DNA from: Cryobacterium sp. HLT2-28
GTDB taxonomy: Bacteria > Actinomycetota > Actinomycetes > Actinomycetales > Microbacteriaceae
NCBI RefSeq assembly: GCF_004402495.1
Contig: NZ_SOFH01000021.1
Coordinates: 82,734 to 146,733, forward strand
Reading direction: 5' to 3'
DNA: 64,000 bases
Shown: in pieces, positions 15,612 to 23,836 of the stretch
Layout of the letters: every line of letters begins with the position of its first letter
Numbering within the stretch: the first letter of the stretch is position 1
Notes under the pieces: model-generated
The model's database searches: none
Told to the model about the DNA's origin: nothing
Seen by the model: only the letters and a program-made list of their open reading frames with translations
Program-made: the position numbers and the translations under genes

Positions 15612-16789
15612 CCCTTGATGCAGTCCCCGGAAGAGACCGGAGCCGAAAGCGCCGCCGCCTGGGCGGCCACCGGGTCGACTTCCTCCATCGCGAGAGCGTA
15701 GCCGAGGTTGTTCGTGACGGTGGACTTGGCGAAAATGACTCCGGCCACCTGGCCGGCCTCGCTCAGGAGCGGCCCCCCGGATTCGCCGTGCTGCACGTCC
15801 GCGGCGAGCGTGTAGAGCTGCCGCTGCGCCGGTTCCTGGCCGTAGATGTCGGCGACGAGTGCCGGGGCCACGGCGACGACCTGGGCCGGCCCGGAATCGA
15901 ACGGGCCGCCGTAGGGGTAGCCGTCGCTGACGGCCCGGCTGCCCGGGGCGAGGTTGGGACCGAGTTCGAGCGCAGGGGCGGAGAGGCCGCTCACGGCGAT
16001 GACGGCCAGGTCGACGACCGGGTCGAAGTAGACGACCTGGCCTGGCCTCGCGTTGCCGCCCGGGGTGACGACGACGGGTTCGGTCACCCCGGCGACGACG
16101 TGGGCGTTGGTGAGCACGCGGTCCTCGGCGATGACGAAACCGCTGCCCGACTGGTTCTGCCCGCAGGCGTAGGCGGTGCCGGTGATCTTCATCACGGATT
16201 GCCGGGCCGCGAGCAGTGCGTCGGTGTCGGCGGAGACAGGCGGGATGGTCGGCATCGGCCCGTTGAAGGCCTCGACCACCCGGGGGAGCCCTTCGCTGAC
16301 GACGACGGAGCGCAACTGGGCGAGGAACGACTTCAGCGGGTCGGGGGTCAGGGTGTCGATCGACCGGATCACGCCGGAGGAGGCGATGGCGGGAGAGAGC
16401 AGCGGCACGCCCAGCCCGCCGATGCTGAACGCGAGCATTGACACGACGAGGGCGGAGGCGACGACCGCGGCTCCGGCGCCGAGCATCCGGTCTGCCAGGC
16501 GCAGCTTGGTGCGGGCGCTGTGCGGGCGAAGGGACCGGCCGATCGAGCTGCCGAGTGAGAGGCCGCCGACCAGGAGCACCCCGGCCGTTGCGAGGGTGGC
16601 GGCCGTGCGCCATTCGGCGGCGGGAACCCAGGTGCCGACCACGGGAACGAGGAAGTAGGCGGCGACGCCACCGGCGATGAGCCCGGCGATGCTGCTCAGG
16701 CTGCCGATCAGGCCGCTGCGGAAGCCCGAGGCGAGGTAGCTCACCAGCAGCAGGACCAGGAGGATGTCAACAATCGTTGAACCTGGCAT
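15608..16789 (-). CDS. marP: MarP-type membrane serine protease (CvpA plus trypsin domains)
   Basis: A 393-residue protein. Four membrane helices in residues 5-130 form a colicin V production (CvpA) domain. The extracytoplasmic chymotrypsin-like protease follows, with catalytic His230 (TNAHVV), Asp260 (VDLAVI) and Ser337 (GESGGP). Cys209 and Cys390 match the positions of the redox-regulating disulfide in Mycobacterium tuberculosis MarP (Rv3671c), which protects against acid and oxidative stress. Gene order next to a Nudix hydrolase is common in Actinobacteria. The ATG has no clear Shine-Dalgarno sequence. The 183-bp divergent space to the DUF4192 gene shows no clear regulatory site. Confidence 0.9.
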   Translation of the reverse strand: MPGSTIVDILLVLLLVSYLASGFRSGLIGSLSSIAGLIAGGVAAYFLVPVVGTWVPAAEWRTAATLATAGVLLVGGLSLGSSIGRSLRPHSARTKLRLADRMLGAGAAVVASALVVSMLAFSIGGLGVPLLSPAIASSGVIRSIDTLTPDPLKSFLAQLRSVVVSEGLPRVVEAFNGPMPTIPPVSADTDALLAARQSVMKITGTAYACGQNQSGSGFVIAEDRVLTNAHVVAGVTEPVVVTPGGNARPGQVVYFDPVVDLAVIAVSGLSAPALELGPNLAPGSRAVSDGYPYGGPFDSGPAQVVAVAPALVADIYGQEPAQRQLYTLAADVQHGESGGPLLSEAGQVAGVIFAKSTVTNNLGYALAMEEVDPVAAQAAALSAPVSSGDCIKG

Positions 16790-16972
16790 TCGTGGACCCT
16801 GCGCTTTCGTCGGTGCCCGGCGTTCACCCTCGGCATTTCTTGCTCAAGAGTACGGTGCCGCCGCGCCATCGCATCAATCGCGGGAGTCATCCACAGGCAG
16901 CCTGAAGGTGCGGTTGTCCACCGATTGCGTCGGAGGCGGTCGCAGCTTTGGCCGAAAGACAAGGGTGGCGGC

Positions 16973-18196
16973 ATGAACAGGACAATCGTCAAGACCAGGG
17001 AAGCGTATGACTTCCTCGCGCTCGTGCCGCAACTCGTCGGATTCCAGCCGGAACGGAGCATGGTGCTCGTGGCGTTCCGGGGCAACCGCACCTGCGGGGC
17101 CATGCGCTTCAACCTGCCGGCAGCCGGCGCATCCCGCACAGTGTTGCGGAGAATCGCGTCTACCCTCGTCGGCACGCTGTGCCGGATCCCCGGGGTGGAC
17201 GCTGTCGTGCCGGTGGTCTACACGGAGGAGACGTTCGCGTCGGTGGCCGGGCTGCCGGCGGAGCGGTTCGCCGAAACCGTGTGTGTGCGGGCGGAACTGT
17301 CCGGCTTCCTCGTTCGGGACGCGCTCTGCGTCGCACCGGACGGCTGGGGGTCCTACCGTGACCCGTCCTGCCCGGCCGGCGGGCATCCGCTGGCGGACAT
17401 CGCCGGATCGGAGGTGCAGCGGGCCATCCCCGCCGAGGCCCGCCGTGACCTGGCCAGCCTGCGCAGCCGGGCCGACCTGCCCCGTGTCGACCTCGCCGCG
17501 CGGGAGCGGGTCGGCCGTCGGCTGGCCCGCTACCAGAGGCTCGGCGGGAAGGAGGAGACCGTTCCCGAGCTGCTCGCGATGGTCGGTGACATCCTCGATC
17601 CGGTGGCCACAGCGGAGGCGGCCCTGGACTGGGATCCGGGCGCCCTCGATCCCGCGGACGTGGCGGCGCTGCTCTTCCTGCTGCAGGGCCCTGCCTGCCG
17701 TGACCAGATGATGCTGCAGTTCGCGTTCGGTGAGGCGGTCGGCGCGCTCACCCACGCGCTGAACCTGCGGTACGCGGCCATCCAGGGCGCCACGGGGCAG
17801 AGCATGGACGACATCGTGCGGGCCGAGCGGGAACGGAACGGTGACGACGAACCCGACGCGAAACGGACGAGCGACCTGATCCTCGGTCTGACGACCGTGC
17901 GGCCGGACCCCGACCGCATCGAACGGGCGGTGCGGTTGCTGCTGACCGTGGTCGCCCTGGCCCCTCGCCGGGCCAGGCCTGCCCCGTATTGCATGCTCGC
18001 CTGGTTGTCCTGGGCGATGGGCCGCGGTTCGGTGGCGGGCATCTTCGTCGACCGGGCGCTGGCCGTCGACCCCCGCTACGGCATGGCGGACCTGCTGGAC
18101 ACGCTGGTCTCCTCAGGGCACCTGCCGGACTGGGCGTTCGCGGTACCGTTCGATGAAGAACGGCCACCGGAGACGACGAGTCCGGCCGGGGCCTGA
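16973..18196 (+). CDS. DUF4192 family protein
   Basis: A 407-residue cytoplasmic protein matching DUF4192, a family almost confined to Actinobacteria. The family N-terminus is clear: REAYDFLALVPQLVGFQPER, then SMVLVAFRG. The C-terminal third has TPR-like helices (LLTVVALAPRRARPAPYCML and FVDRALAVDPRYGMADLLD). I start at the ATG preceded by AAGGGTGG rather than 16 codons upstream. No catalytic residues are evident and the function is unknown. The gene is monocistronic, divergent from marP and convergent with the aminotransferase gene. Confidence 0.85.
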   Translation: MNRTIVKTREAYDFLALVPQLVGFQPERSMVLVAFRGNRTCGAMRFNLPAAGASRTVLRRIASTLVGTLCRIPGVDAVVPVVYTEETFASVAGLPAERFAETVCVRAELSGFLVRDALCVAPDGWGSYRDPSCPAGGHPLADIAGSEVQRAIPAEARRDLASLRSRADLPRVDLAARERVGRRLARYQRLGGKEETVPELLAMVGDILDPVATAEAALDWDPGALDPADVAALLFLLQGPACRDQMMLQFAFGEAVGALTHALNLRYAAIQGATGQSMDDIVRAERERNGDDEPDAKRTSDLILGLTTVRPDPDRIERAVRLLLTVVALAPRRARPAPYCMLAWLSWAMGRGSVAGIFVDRALAVDPRYGMADLLDTLVSSGHLPDWAFAVPFDEERPPETTSPAGA

Positions 18197-18222
18197 AGTG
18201 AGGGTCCGTCTGCCGGCCCGGG

Positions 18223-19671
18223 CTAGAGGTACTTCGGCGCCTCCGACAGCACCCCGTGCAGGATCTCGCCGATCTCGCGGAACTCGGCCGGTCCGATGGT
18301 CAGCGGGGGAGCGAGCTGAACCACCGGGTCGCCCCGGTCGTCGGCCCGGCAGTAAAGGCCCGCCTCGAACAAGGCCTTGGACAGGTAGCCGCGCAGCAGG
18401 CGCTCCGACTCGGCGTCGGTGAAAGTCTCCTTGGTTGCCTTGTCCTTGACCAGTTCGATGCCGAAGAAGTAGCCCTCGCCGCGCACATCGCCCACGATCG
18501 GCAGGTCGAGCAGCTTCTCGAGCTCGGCGCGGAAAACAGGCGAATTCTCGCGCACGTTCTCGTTGAGCTTCTCCTCCTCGAAAATGTCGAGGTTGGCCAG
18601 CGCCACAGCCGACGACACCGGGTGGCCGCCGAAAGTGTAGCCGTGGTAGAACGTGGTGTCGCCGTGCTTGAACGGTTCGTAGATGCGGTCGCTGACGATG
18701 GTCGCGCCGATCGGCGAGTAGCCGCTCGTCATGCCCTTCGCGCAGGTGATCATGTCCGGCTCGATCCCGAAGGTGGTGGAGGCGAACATGTTGCCGATCC
18801 GGCCGAAGGCGGTGATGACCTCGTCCGCGACGAGCAGCACGTCGTACTGGTCGCAGATTTCACGGACCCGCTTGAAGTAGCCGGGGGGCGGCGGGAAGCA
18901 TCCGCCAGAGTTCTGGACGGGCTCCAGGAACACGGCGGCAACCGTCTCCGGGCCCTCGAACTGGATCATCTCCTCGATCCGGTTCGCGGCCCACAGGCCG
19001 AACTTCTCCACGTCGTCGCCGAGGCCGGAGCCCATCTCGTCCGCGCGGTAGAAGTTGGTGTTGGGAACCCGGAAACCGCCGGGCGTGACCGGTTCGAACA
19101 TCTCCTTCATGGCCGGGATCCCGGTGATCGCCAGGGCGCCCTGCGGTGTGCCGTGGTAGGCGACGTTGCGGGAGATCACCTTGTGCTTGGTCGGCCGGCC
19201 CTGCAGTTTCCAGTAGTACTTGGCCAGCTTGAAGGCGGTCTCGACCGCTTCGCCGCCGCCGGTGGAGTAGAAGACGCGGTTCAGGTCGCCGGGAGCGTAG
19301 GACGCCAGCCGGTCGGCCAATTCGATCGCGTTCGGGTGCGCATAGGACCAGACCGGGAAGAAGGCCAGTTCCTCGGCCTGCCTGGCCGCCACCTCGGCCA
19401 GGCGTTTGCGCCCGTGGCCGACGTTCACGGTGAACAGGCCGCTGAGCCCGTCGATGTATTTCTTGCCGTGCGAGTCCCAAATGTGATGACCGAGGCCCTT
19501 GGTGATGATCGGCACCCCGGCGCCGGACTCCAGCACGGACTGGCGGGAGAAATGCATCCAGAGGTGGTCCTTCGCCTTCTGCTGCATCGCCGCGTTCTCG
19601 GCGTCGGTGAAGACGGGAGGCGATGCTTCGGCGGAGATTGTTTCGGTGGTTTCAGGCGCAGTGATTGTCAT
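18223..19671 (-). CDS. class III aminotransferase, probably polyamine:pyruvate type
   Basis: A 482-residue PLP enzyme of the omega-amino acid:pyruvate/putrescine aminotransferase group. The PLP phosphate-binding loop is STGGGEAVETAFKLAKYYW, the ring-stacking Asp lies in LLVADEVITAFGR, and the Schiff-base lysine in ITCAKGMTSGYSP. The substrate-arginine region LVKDKATKE follows. It is cotranscribed 3 bp downstream of an Lrp regulator gene. I infer polyamine or omega-amino acid deamination because the window also encodes a polyamine importer and two GABA aminotransferases. Automated annotation often calls such proteins 'aspartate aminotransferase family', which is only a fold name. Confidence 0.88.
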   Translation of the reverse strand: MTITAPETTETISAEASPPVFTDAENAAMQQKAKDHLWMHFSRQSVLESGAGVPIITKGLGHHIWDSHGKKYIDGLSGLFTVNVGHGRKRLAEVAARQAEELAFFPVWSYAHPNAIELADRLASYAPGDLNRVFYSTGGGEAVETAFKLAKYYWKLQGRPTKHKVISRNVAYHGTPQGALAITGIPAMKEMFEPVTPGGFRVPNTNFYRADEMGSGLGDDVEKFGLWAANRIEEMIQFEGPETVAAVFLEPVQNSGGCFPPPPGYFKRVREICDQYDVLLVADEVITAFGRIGNMFASTTFGIEPDMITCAKGMTSGYSPIGATIVSDRIYEPFKHGDTTFYHGYTFGGHPVSSAVALANLDIFEEEKLNENVRENSPVFRAELEKLLDLPIVGDVRGEGYFFGIELVKDKATKETFTDAESERLLRGYLSKALFEAGLYCRADDRGDPVVQLAPPLTIGPAEFREIGEILHGVLSEAPKYL

Positions 19672-19674
19672 TTT

Positions 19675-20157
19675 TTACCGTGTTCCCCAGTTGTAGAGCT
19701 GTTTGTGGAGTTTGAGATAGACGAAGGTCTCGGTGGAGTTGACTCCTTCGAGGCTGCGGATCTGCGAGTTGAGCAGAGCGATGAGCTCGTCGTCGTCTTC
19801 GCAGACGACCTCAGCGAGGATGTCGAACGATCCGGCGGTGAGCACGACATAGTCGACGGCCGGGATGGCGGCGAGCTTGTCGGCCAGGATACGGGTGTCG
19901 CCGCTGGCGCGGATGCCGATCATGGCCTGGCGGTAGAAGCCCAGCTGCATCGGATCGGTCACGGCGACCACTTGCATGACGCCGGACTCGGTGAGCTTCT
20001 GCACCCGCTGCCGCACCGCTGCTTCGCTGAGGCCCACGGCCTTGCCGATTTCGGCATAGGAGCGCCGCCCGTCGACCTGCAGCTGTTCGATGATCTTCTT
20101 GGACACCTCGTCCAGCTGGGCGGGCTTCGCTGCCGCACCACGTCCATTTGCGCTCAT
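19675..20157 (-). CDS. Lrp/AsnC family transcriptional regulator
   Basis: A 160-residue Lrp-type regulator. The helix-turn-helix (residues 17-60, SYAEIGKAVGLSEAAVRQRV) is followed by the RAM ligand-sensing domain (about 70-150, including VLTAGSFDILAEVVCEDDDE). It is the first gene of a two-gene unit with the aminotransferase and presumably controls it in response to an amino acid or polyamine product. A consensus-like promoter and an inverted repeat lie directly upstream, suggesting autoregulation. The ATG lies six bases after a CATAAT -10, so the transcript is probably leaderless. Confidence 0.93.
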   Translation of the reverse strand: MSANGRGAAAKPAQLDEVSKKIIEQLQVDGRRSYAEIGKAVGLSEAAVRQRVQKLTESGVMQVVAVTDPMQLGFYRQAMIGIRASGDTRILADKLAAIPAVDYVVLTAGSFDILAEVVCEDDDELIALLNSQIRSLEGVNSTETFVYLKLHKQLYNWGTR

Positions 20158-20163
20158 CCAGCG

Positions 20164-20192
20164 ATTATGTCAGTGAGATTGCCATTCGGCAA
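20164..20192 (-). promoter_or_regulatory. promoter of the lrp-aminotransferase operon
   Basis: On the minus strand TTGCCG (20187-20192), 17 bp spacer, CATAAT (20164-20169), then six bases to the ATG at 20157. This is the best -35/-10 match I found in the window. A small dyad TTGCC-N4-GGCAA (20179-20192) overlaps the -35. Confidence 0.65.
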
Positions 20193-20193
20193 G

Positions 20194-20231
20194 GGATTCC
20201 GTAGCCAAAAGGGTGCAAAACTGCGGAATCC
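20194..20231. promoter_or_regulatory. inverted repeat upstream of lrp promoter
   Basis: GGATTCCG (20194-20201) and CGGAATCC (20224-20231) form a perfect 8-bp dyad with centres of the arms 30 bp apart, adjacent to the -35 element. Candidate Lrp operator. Confidence 0.4.
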
Positions 20232-20280
20232 AGAGCTATGACTGGATTGCTGGTCGCCCTTTCGTCGCCGGCGGGATGTG

Positions 20281-20354
20281 CGGACAATGCGTCGTGCCGG
20301 ACAATGGGTCGTGCCGGACAATGTGTCGTGCCGGACAATGGGTCGGGTCGGACA
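20281..20354. repeat. 17-bp tandem repeats ahead of FHA gene
   Basis: Four consecutive 17-bp units of the form CGGACAATGNGTCGTGC (starts at 20281, 20298, 20315 and 20332) and a partial fifth lie 20-95 bp before the start of the FHA protein gene. The 17-bp period would shift any reading frame, so the tract is non-coding. It could be a direct-repeat operator array or a slippage-prone tract. Confidence 0.8.
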
Positions 20355-20374
20355 CTGAGCGGAAGGCCGGTTCT

Positions 20375-21439
20375 ATGGCACGCGTTGGGTACCTGGTGGC
20401 GCCGGGGGAAGAGGCCGAGTGGTCCTTCGTCGTCGGGCGCGCATTCCTGGCCGCCCTCCCGGCGGCGACGCCGATCGCGGTCGTGGCCGCGCTGGACGCC
20501 CTGTCCGGCGAGCAGACGGTGGAGGCGGAGGCGCTGGTCGCGCTGCTGCCGCTACGCGGCGACCAGGCGGTCGCCAGCTTCGCGGTGATCGTGCAGCGGG
20601 ATCCCACCGACGAGGACGGCGTGCCGGTGTCGGTGATAGTGCGCGGCGAGATCGCGGTCGACGTGTTCTCGGTGGGTGGGTCACGGCGATTCGTGGCCGG
20701 AGACATCCGTCCGTGGCTGCTCGCCGATTTCCGGGCCGTGACCGGCCTTGTGATCGGCGGCCCGGGGCGCGCAGTCGTGCCGGCCGGTCTGCTCGACTCC
20801 GGACGACTCTTCCTCGGCGGCACGGTCTCGGCGAGCCGGCTGTTCTGGACGCTCGTGGATCAGCCCGAGAGCATGGAGGCGACGATCATCCGCGCCCCGC
20901 GCCCGCCGGCCGTCGACGCGGACACGGTGCTCCGCGTGCCGAGGGTGCAGGAGGACACGGTGATCCTGCCGCCGCCGGGTTCCCGGGGACGGCGGCATGG
21001 GTCCGTTCCGGCCGACGTCGTCGCCCCGGCGGGTCAGGCGGGACAGGGGCGACAGGCGGGACAGGAGGCCCGGCCGGCCGCTTCCGACCGCGTGCTCTAT
21101 GGACTGCGCCTGCCCGACGGAACGGAGCTGCGGCTCGATACGGCCTGCCGGCTGGGTCGGCACCCGCGTCCGGCCCGGGTGGCCGAAGTGCCGCCGCCGC
21201 GGCTGTTCGAGGTGGCTTCGCCGACCTCGGCCGTGTCGGGAACCCACCTCGACATCCGCCAGGTCGGCGACTCGGTGGTGGTGACAGATCTCGGCTCCAC
21301 GAACGGCACCGTCGTGACGCTTCCCCGGCGACGCCCGCAACGGCTGGCCTCCGGGCAGTCCCTCGCCGTGCTCCCCGGTACGAGACTGGACATCGGGGAC
21401 GGTAATATCATCGAGATCCTCCCCACGAACGGCGACTAG
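20375..21439 (+). CDS. FHA domain protein, first gene of the kinase/Ig-FN3 cluster
   Basis: A 354-residue protein. Residues 1-170 are a globular N-terminal domain I do not recognise (MARVGYLVAPGEEAEWSF onward). An acidic linker (about 190-245) contains two phosphothreonine-like TVLR and TVIL sites. The C-terminal FHA domain (255-345) has the expected motif series LGRHP, SGTH, and DLGSTNGTVV for phosphothreonine binding. The ATG with GCGGAAGG upstream is preferred; the open frame runs 54 codons further upstream only because it passes through the tandem repeats. It lies 40 bp before the PP2C phosphatase gene and is likely a substrate and reader of the cluster kinase. Confidence 0.88.
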   Translation: MARVGYLVAPGEEAEWSFVVGRAFLAALPAATPIAVVAALDALSGEQTVEAEALVALLPLRGDQAVASFAVIVQRDPTDEDGVPVSVIVRGEIAVDVFSVGGSRRFVAGDIRPWLLADFRAVTGLVIGGPGRAVVPAGLLDSGRLFLGGTVSASRLFWTLVDQPESMEATIIRAPRPPAVDADTVLRVPRVQEDTVILPPPGSRGRRHGSVPADVVAPAGQAGQGRQAGQEARPAASDRVLYGLRLPDGTELRLDTACRLGRHPRPARVAEVPPPRLFEVASPTSAVSGTHLDIRQVGDSVVVTDLGSTNGTVVTLPRRRPQRLASGQSLAVLPGTRLDIGDGNIIEILPTNGD

Positions 21440-21479
21440 CCGGCTCCGTGTCCACGCGCCAATTTTGGAAGGCACAATC

Positions 21480-22268
21480 GTGACCCAGATTGGTCAGAGC
21501 TCAACCGGCATCAGGATCGAGCTTCCGTCGCTGCAGAAGACCGTCACACTGGCCTGGGCGGCGCTGACCGACACCGGGCACCGCCGCGAGGTCAACGAGG
21601 ACAGCCTTCTTTCCGAGCCGCCGATCTTCGCCGTCGCCGACGGCATGGGCGGGCACTCGGCCGGCGACGTCGCCAGTGCCGCGGTGGTCACCCGGCTGGC
21701 CGAATTCGCCGGGCGCGATCACCTCGAACCCGACGCGATCAACGGGGCGCTCAGTCTCGCCGTCTCCGACATGGCAACGGGCGAAGGCGTCACGGACCTC
21801 GGAACCGGGACGACGGTGACCGGGGCCGCCATCGCTGTCGTCTCCGGGGTGCCCCAGTGGATCGTCTTCAACATCGGTGATTCACGCGTGTACCAGTTGA
21901 CCTCCGGCGTTCTCGAACAGGTCACCACCGACCACTCCGTGGTGCAGGAACTCGTCGACGCCGGGCGCATCACCCGCGATGAAGCGGATGTGCACCCCCA
22001 CGGCAATATCATCACCCGGGCCGTCGGATTCCACGAGCCGCCGGTCCCCGACTACCGGGTGCTTCCGATCCAGCCGGGGATGCGACTGCTGATCTGCTCA
22101 GACGGCCTCACCAAGGAACTCACGGCCTACGGCATCCGTCATTTCCTGATCTCGAACCCGCGGGCAGCCGACGCGGCGAAGTCGCTCGTCGACGCCGCCC
22201 TCGAGAACGGCGGACGCGACAATGTCACCGTGATCGTGCTCGACGTGATCGATGTCGGCGAGGTCTAA
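21480..22268 (+). CDS. prpC: PP2C family Ser/Thr protein phosphatase
   Basis: A 262-residue soluble PPM/PP2C phosphatase. The metal-binding motifs are complete: VNEDS near the N-terminus, VADGMGGHSAGD, the GTT stretch, FNIGDSRVY, LLICSDGLTKEL and the final GGRDNVTVIV. It removes phosphate from Ser/Thr and should oppose the kinase encoded next. The GTG at 21480 is chosen because GGAAGG lies seven bases upstream; a TTG five codons earlier would put that sequence inside the gene. A short hairpin and a 146-bp space follow before the kinase gene. Confidence 0.94.
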   Translation: MTQIGQSSTGIRIELPSLQKTVTLAWAALTDTGHRREVNEDSLLSEPPIFAVADGMGGHSAGDVASAAVVTRLAEFAGRDHLEPDAINGALSLAVSDMATGEGVTDLGTGTTVTGAAIAVVSGVPQWIVFNIGDSRVYQLTSGVLEQVTTDHSVVQELVDAGRITRDEADVHPHGNIITRAVGFHEPPVPDYRVLPIQPGMRLLICSDGLTKELTAYGIRHFLISNPRAADAAKSLVDAALENGGRDNVTVIVLDVIDVGEV

Positions 22269-22277
22269 CCTCAGCCG

Positions 22278-22296
22278 TACCCCCAGAGTTGGGGTA
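22278..22296 (+). terminator. weak hairpin after prpC
   Basis: TACCCC (22278-22283) and GGGGTA (22291-22296) can form a 6-bp stem with a 7-base loop, 9 bp after the phosphatase stop. No T-run follows, so attenuation or processing is as likely as termination. Confidence 0.35.
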
Positions 22297-22340
22297 GTCG
22301 CTTCAGGCTGTGCGGCTCGACCGTTGCCTAGACTTATCAG

Positions 22341-22372
22341 ACGCTCGTTCGTTTTACCCGTTCGACGAGCGT
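22341..22372. promoter_or_regulatory. inverted repeat before the membrane kinase gene
   Basis: ACGCTCGT (22341-22348) and ACGAGCGT (22365-22372) form a perfect 8-bp dyad with a 16-base gap, 42 bp before the kinase start. A TAGACT hexamer (22329-22334) is a possible -10. Candidate operator. Confidence 0.35.
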
Positions 22373-22414
22373 TCACAGCACGCTCGACACGCACCGTTAC
22401 ACGGGGAGGCGAAC

Positions 22415-23836
22415 ATGGCTCGGCGATTGCCCTCGACGCCCCCGAATCTCCCGGGCTTCTCCTACCTGAGGGTGCTCGGATCAGGCGGCTTCGCCGACGT
22501 GTTCCTGTATGAGCAGAACATGCCCAGGCGCCAGGTTGCCGTCAAGGTGCTACTGGCCGAAATCGTGAACGACCATGTGCGCCAGCTGTTCCAGGCCGAA
22601 GCCAACCTGATGGCGCAGCTCAGCTCGCACCCGTCGATCCTGACGGTCTTCCAAGCCAGTGTGTCCGCCGACGGGCGGCCGTACCTGGTGATGGAGTACT
22701 GTTCCTCCACGCTCAGCCAGCGGTATCGGGTCGAAGCTCTGTCGGTGCCCGAGGTGCTGCGGATCGGCATCAAGATCGCCAGCGCGGTGGAGACCGCCCA
22801 CCAGAGCGGGGTGCTGCACCGCGACCTCAAACCGTCGAACATCCTGGTCACGGCCTATGGTCATCCGGTCCTGTCCGACTTCGGGATCGCGGCCACCCTC
22901 GGCGAGGTGGAGAACTCCGAAGCGATCGGGCTGTCGATACCCTGGTCGGCCCCCGAGGTGCTCCTCGACGAGATTTCCGGCTCGATCGCCTCCGAGGTGT
23001 GGTCGCTGGGTGCGACCCTGTACTCGCTGCTGGCCGGACGGTCCCCGTTCGAGCTGCCGGGCGAGGAGAACAGCTCGGCCCGGATCATGGCCAGGATCAA
23101 CAAGGCCAGGATCCCGGCCCTGGACCGGGCGGATGTGCCGGCCCGGCTCGAATTCATCCTGGCGAAGACCATGTCCCGGCGCCCGGAGCTGCGGCAGCGC
23201 AGCGTGCTCGAGCTCATCCGCGAGCTGCAATCGGTGGAGGCGGAACTGGGTCTGCCGCAGACCCCGCTCGAAGTCGTGATGGATGGCTGGGCCACGGACA
23301 CCGTCGCCGACCAGTCGGACAAGACCCGGATCACCGGCGTCAACTCGGTCGACGCCTACGCCGGCCGGCGCCGCCGCCGCAGGCCGGAGGCGGCGACGAG
23401 CCTGGCCCGTTCGGCGACCCGGCCGCCCAGCCTCACCGGCGGCGAGTCCGTGACGACCGCGCACCGACCCCGGCGGCGGACCCTGACCCTCTGGGCGTTC
23501 ATTGCGGCAGCGGTGATCATCGTCGGCCTCGCCGCCACCGCAGCGACGGTCCTCGTTCGCCAGGTCGGCTCGGGCATCCCCACGGTCAGCGACGTGTCGG
23601 GGGAGCTCCGGAACGGCACGGTGCAGTTCAGCTGGGCCGACCCGGGGGTGAGGGACGGTGACAGCTACGTCGTGGCGCTGCGTACCGGGGAGAGCAGCAT
23701 CCAGCGCGGAACCGAATTCAGCGTCGACCCCAAGGGCCAGCCCCGGGTCTGCGTGACCGTGACCGTCAACCGCGACGGCAAGGGCGGGACGCCCAGTGGG
23801 GAGAAGTGCGTCGACACCGCTGGTGACGGCCCATGA
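22415..23836 (+). CDS. membrane Ser/Thr protein kinase
   Basis: The product is 473 residues. The kinase domain (residues 14-280) has GSGGFADVF, Lys44 in VAVKVL, HRDLKPSN with catalytic Asp136, and DFG at 154-156. A basic juxtamembrane linker (about 300-355) leads to one membrane helix (357-383). A small extracellular domain of about 90 residues then contains FSWADPG and CVTVTV strands and resembles an FN3 sandwich; there are no PASTA repeats. GGGGAGG precedes the ATG. The stop overlaps the start of the giant Ig/FN3 gene (ATGA). It corresponds to Pkb2 of the bifidobacterial PFNA cluster. Confidence 0.93.
   Translation: MARRLPSTPPNLPGFSYLRVLGSGGFADVFLYEQNMPRRQVAVKVLLAEIVNDHVRQLFQAEANLMAQLSSHPSILTVFQASVSADGRPYLVMEYCSSTLSQRYRVEALSVPEVLRIGIKIASAVETAHQSGVLHRDLKPSNILVTAYGHPVLSDFGIAATLGEVENSEAIGLSIPWSAPEVLLDEISGSIASEVWSLGATLYSLLAGRSPFELPGEENSSARIMARINKARIPALDRADVPARLEFILAKTMSRRPELRQRSVLELIRELQSVEAELGLPQTPLEVVMDGWATDTVADQSDKTRITGVNSVDAYAGRRRRRRPEAATSLARSATRPPSLTGGESVTTAHRPRRRTLTLWAFIAAAVIIVGLAATAATVLVRQVGSGIPTVSDVSGELRNGTVQFSWADPGVRDGDSYVVALRTGESSIQRGTEFSVDPKGQPRVCVTVTVNRDGKGGTPSGEKCVDTAGDGP

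Noticed and set aside
16885..16930. DnaA-box-like sequences (TCATCCACA and TTGTCCACC)
   Set aside because: Only two imperfect matches occur, in an ordinary divergent gap without dnaA or dnaN nearby, so an origin is not supported.
20281..20354. CRISPR-like array
   Set aside because: The 17-bp units are contiguous with no spacers and no cas genes are present.
20213..20374. N-terminal extension of the FHA protein through the 17-bp repeats
   Set aside because: The repeat period is not a multiple of three, the encoded stretch changes frame in each unit, and a better ribosome binding site precedes ATG 20375.
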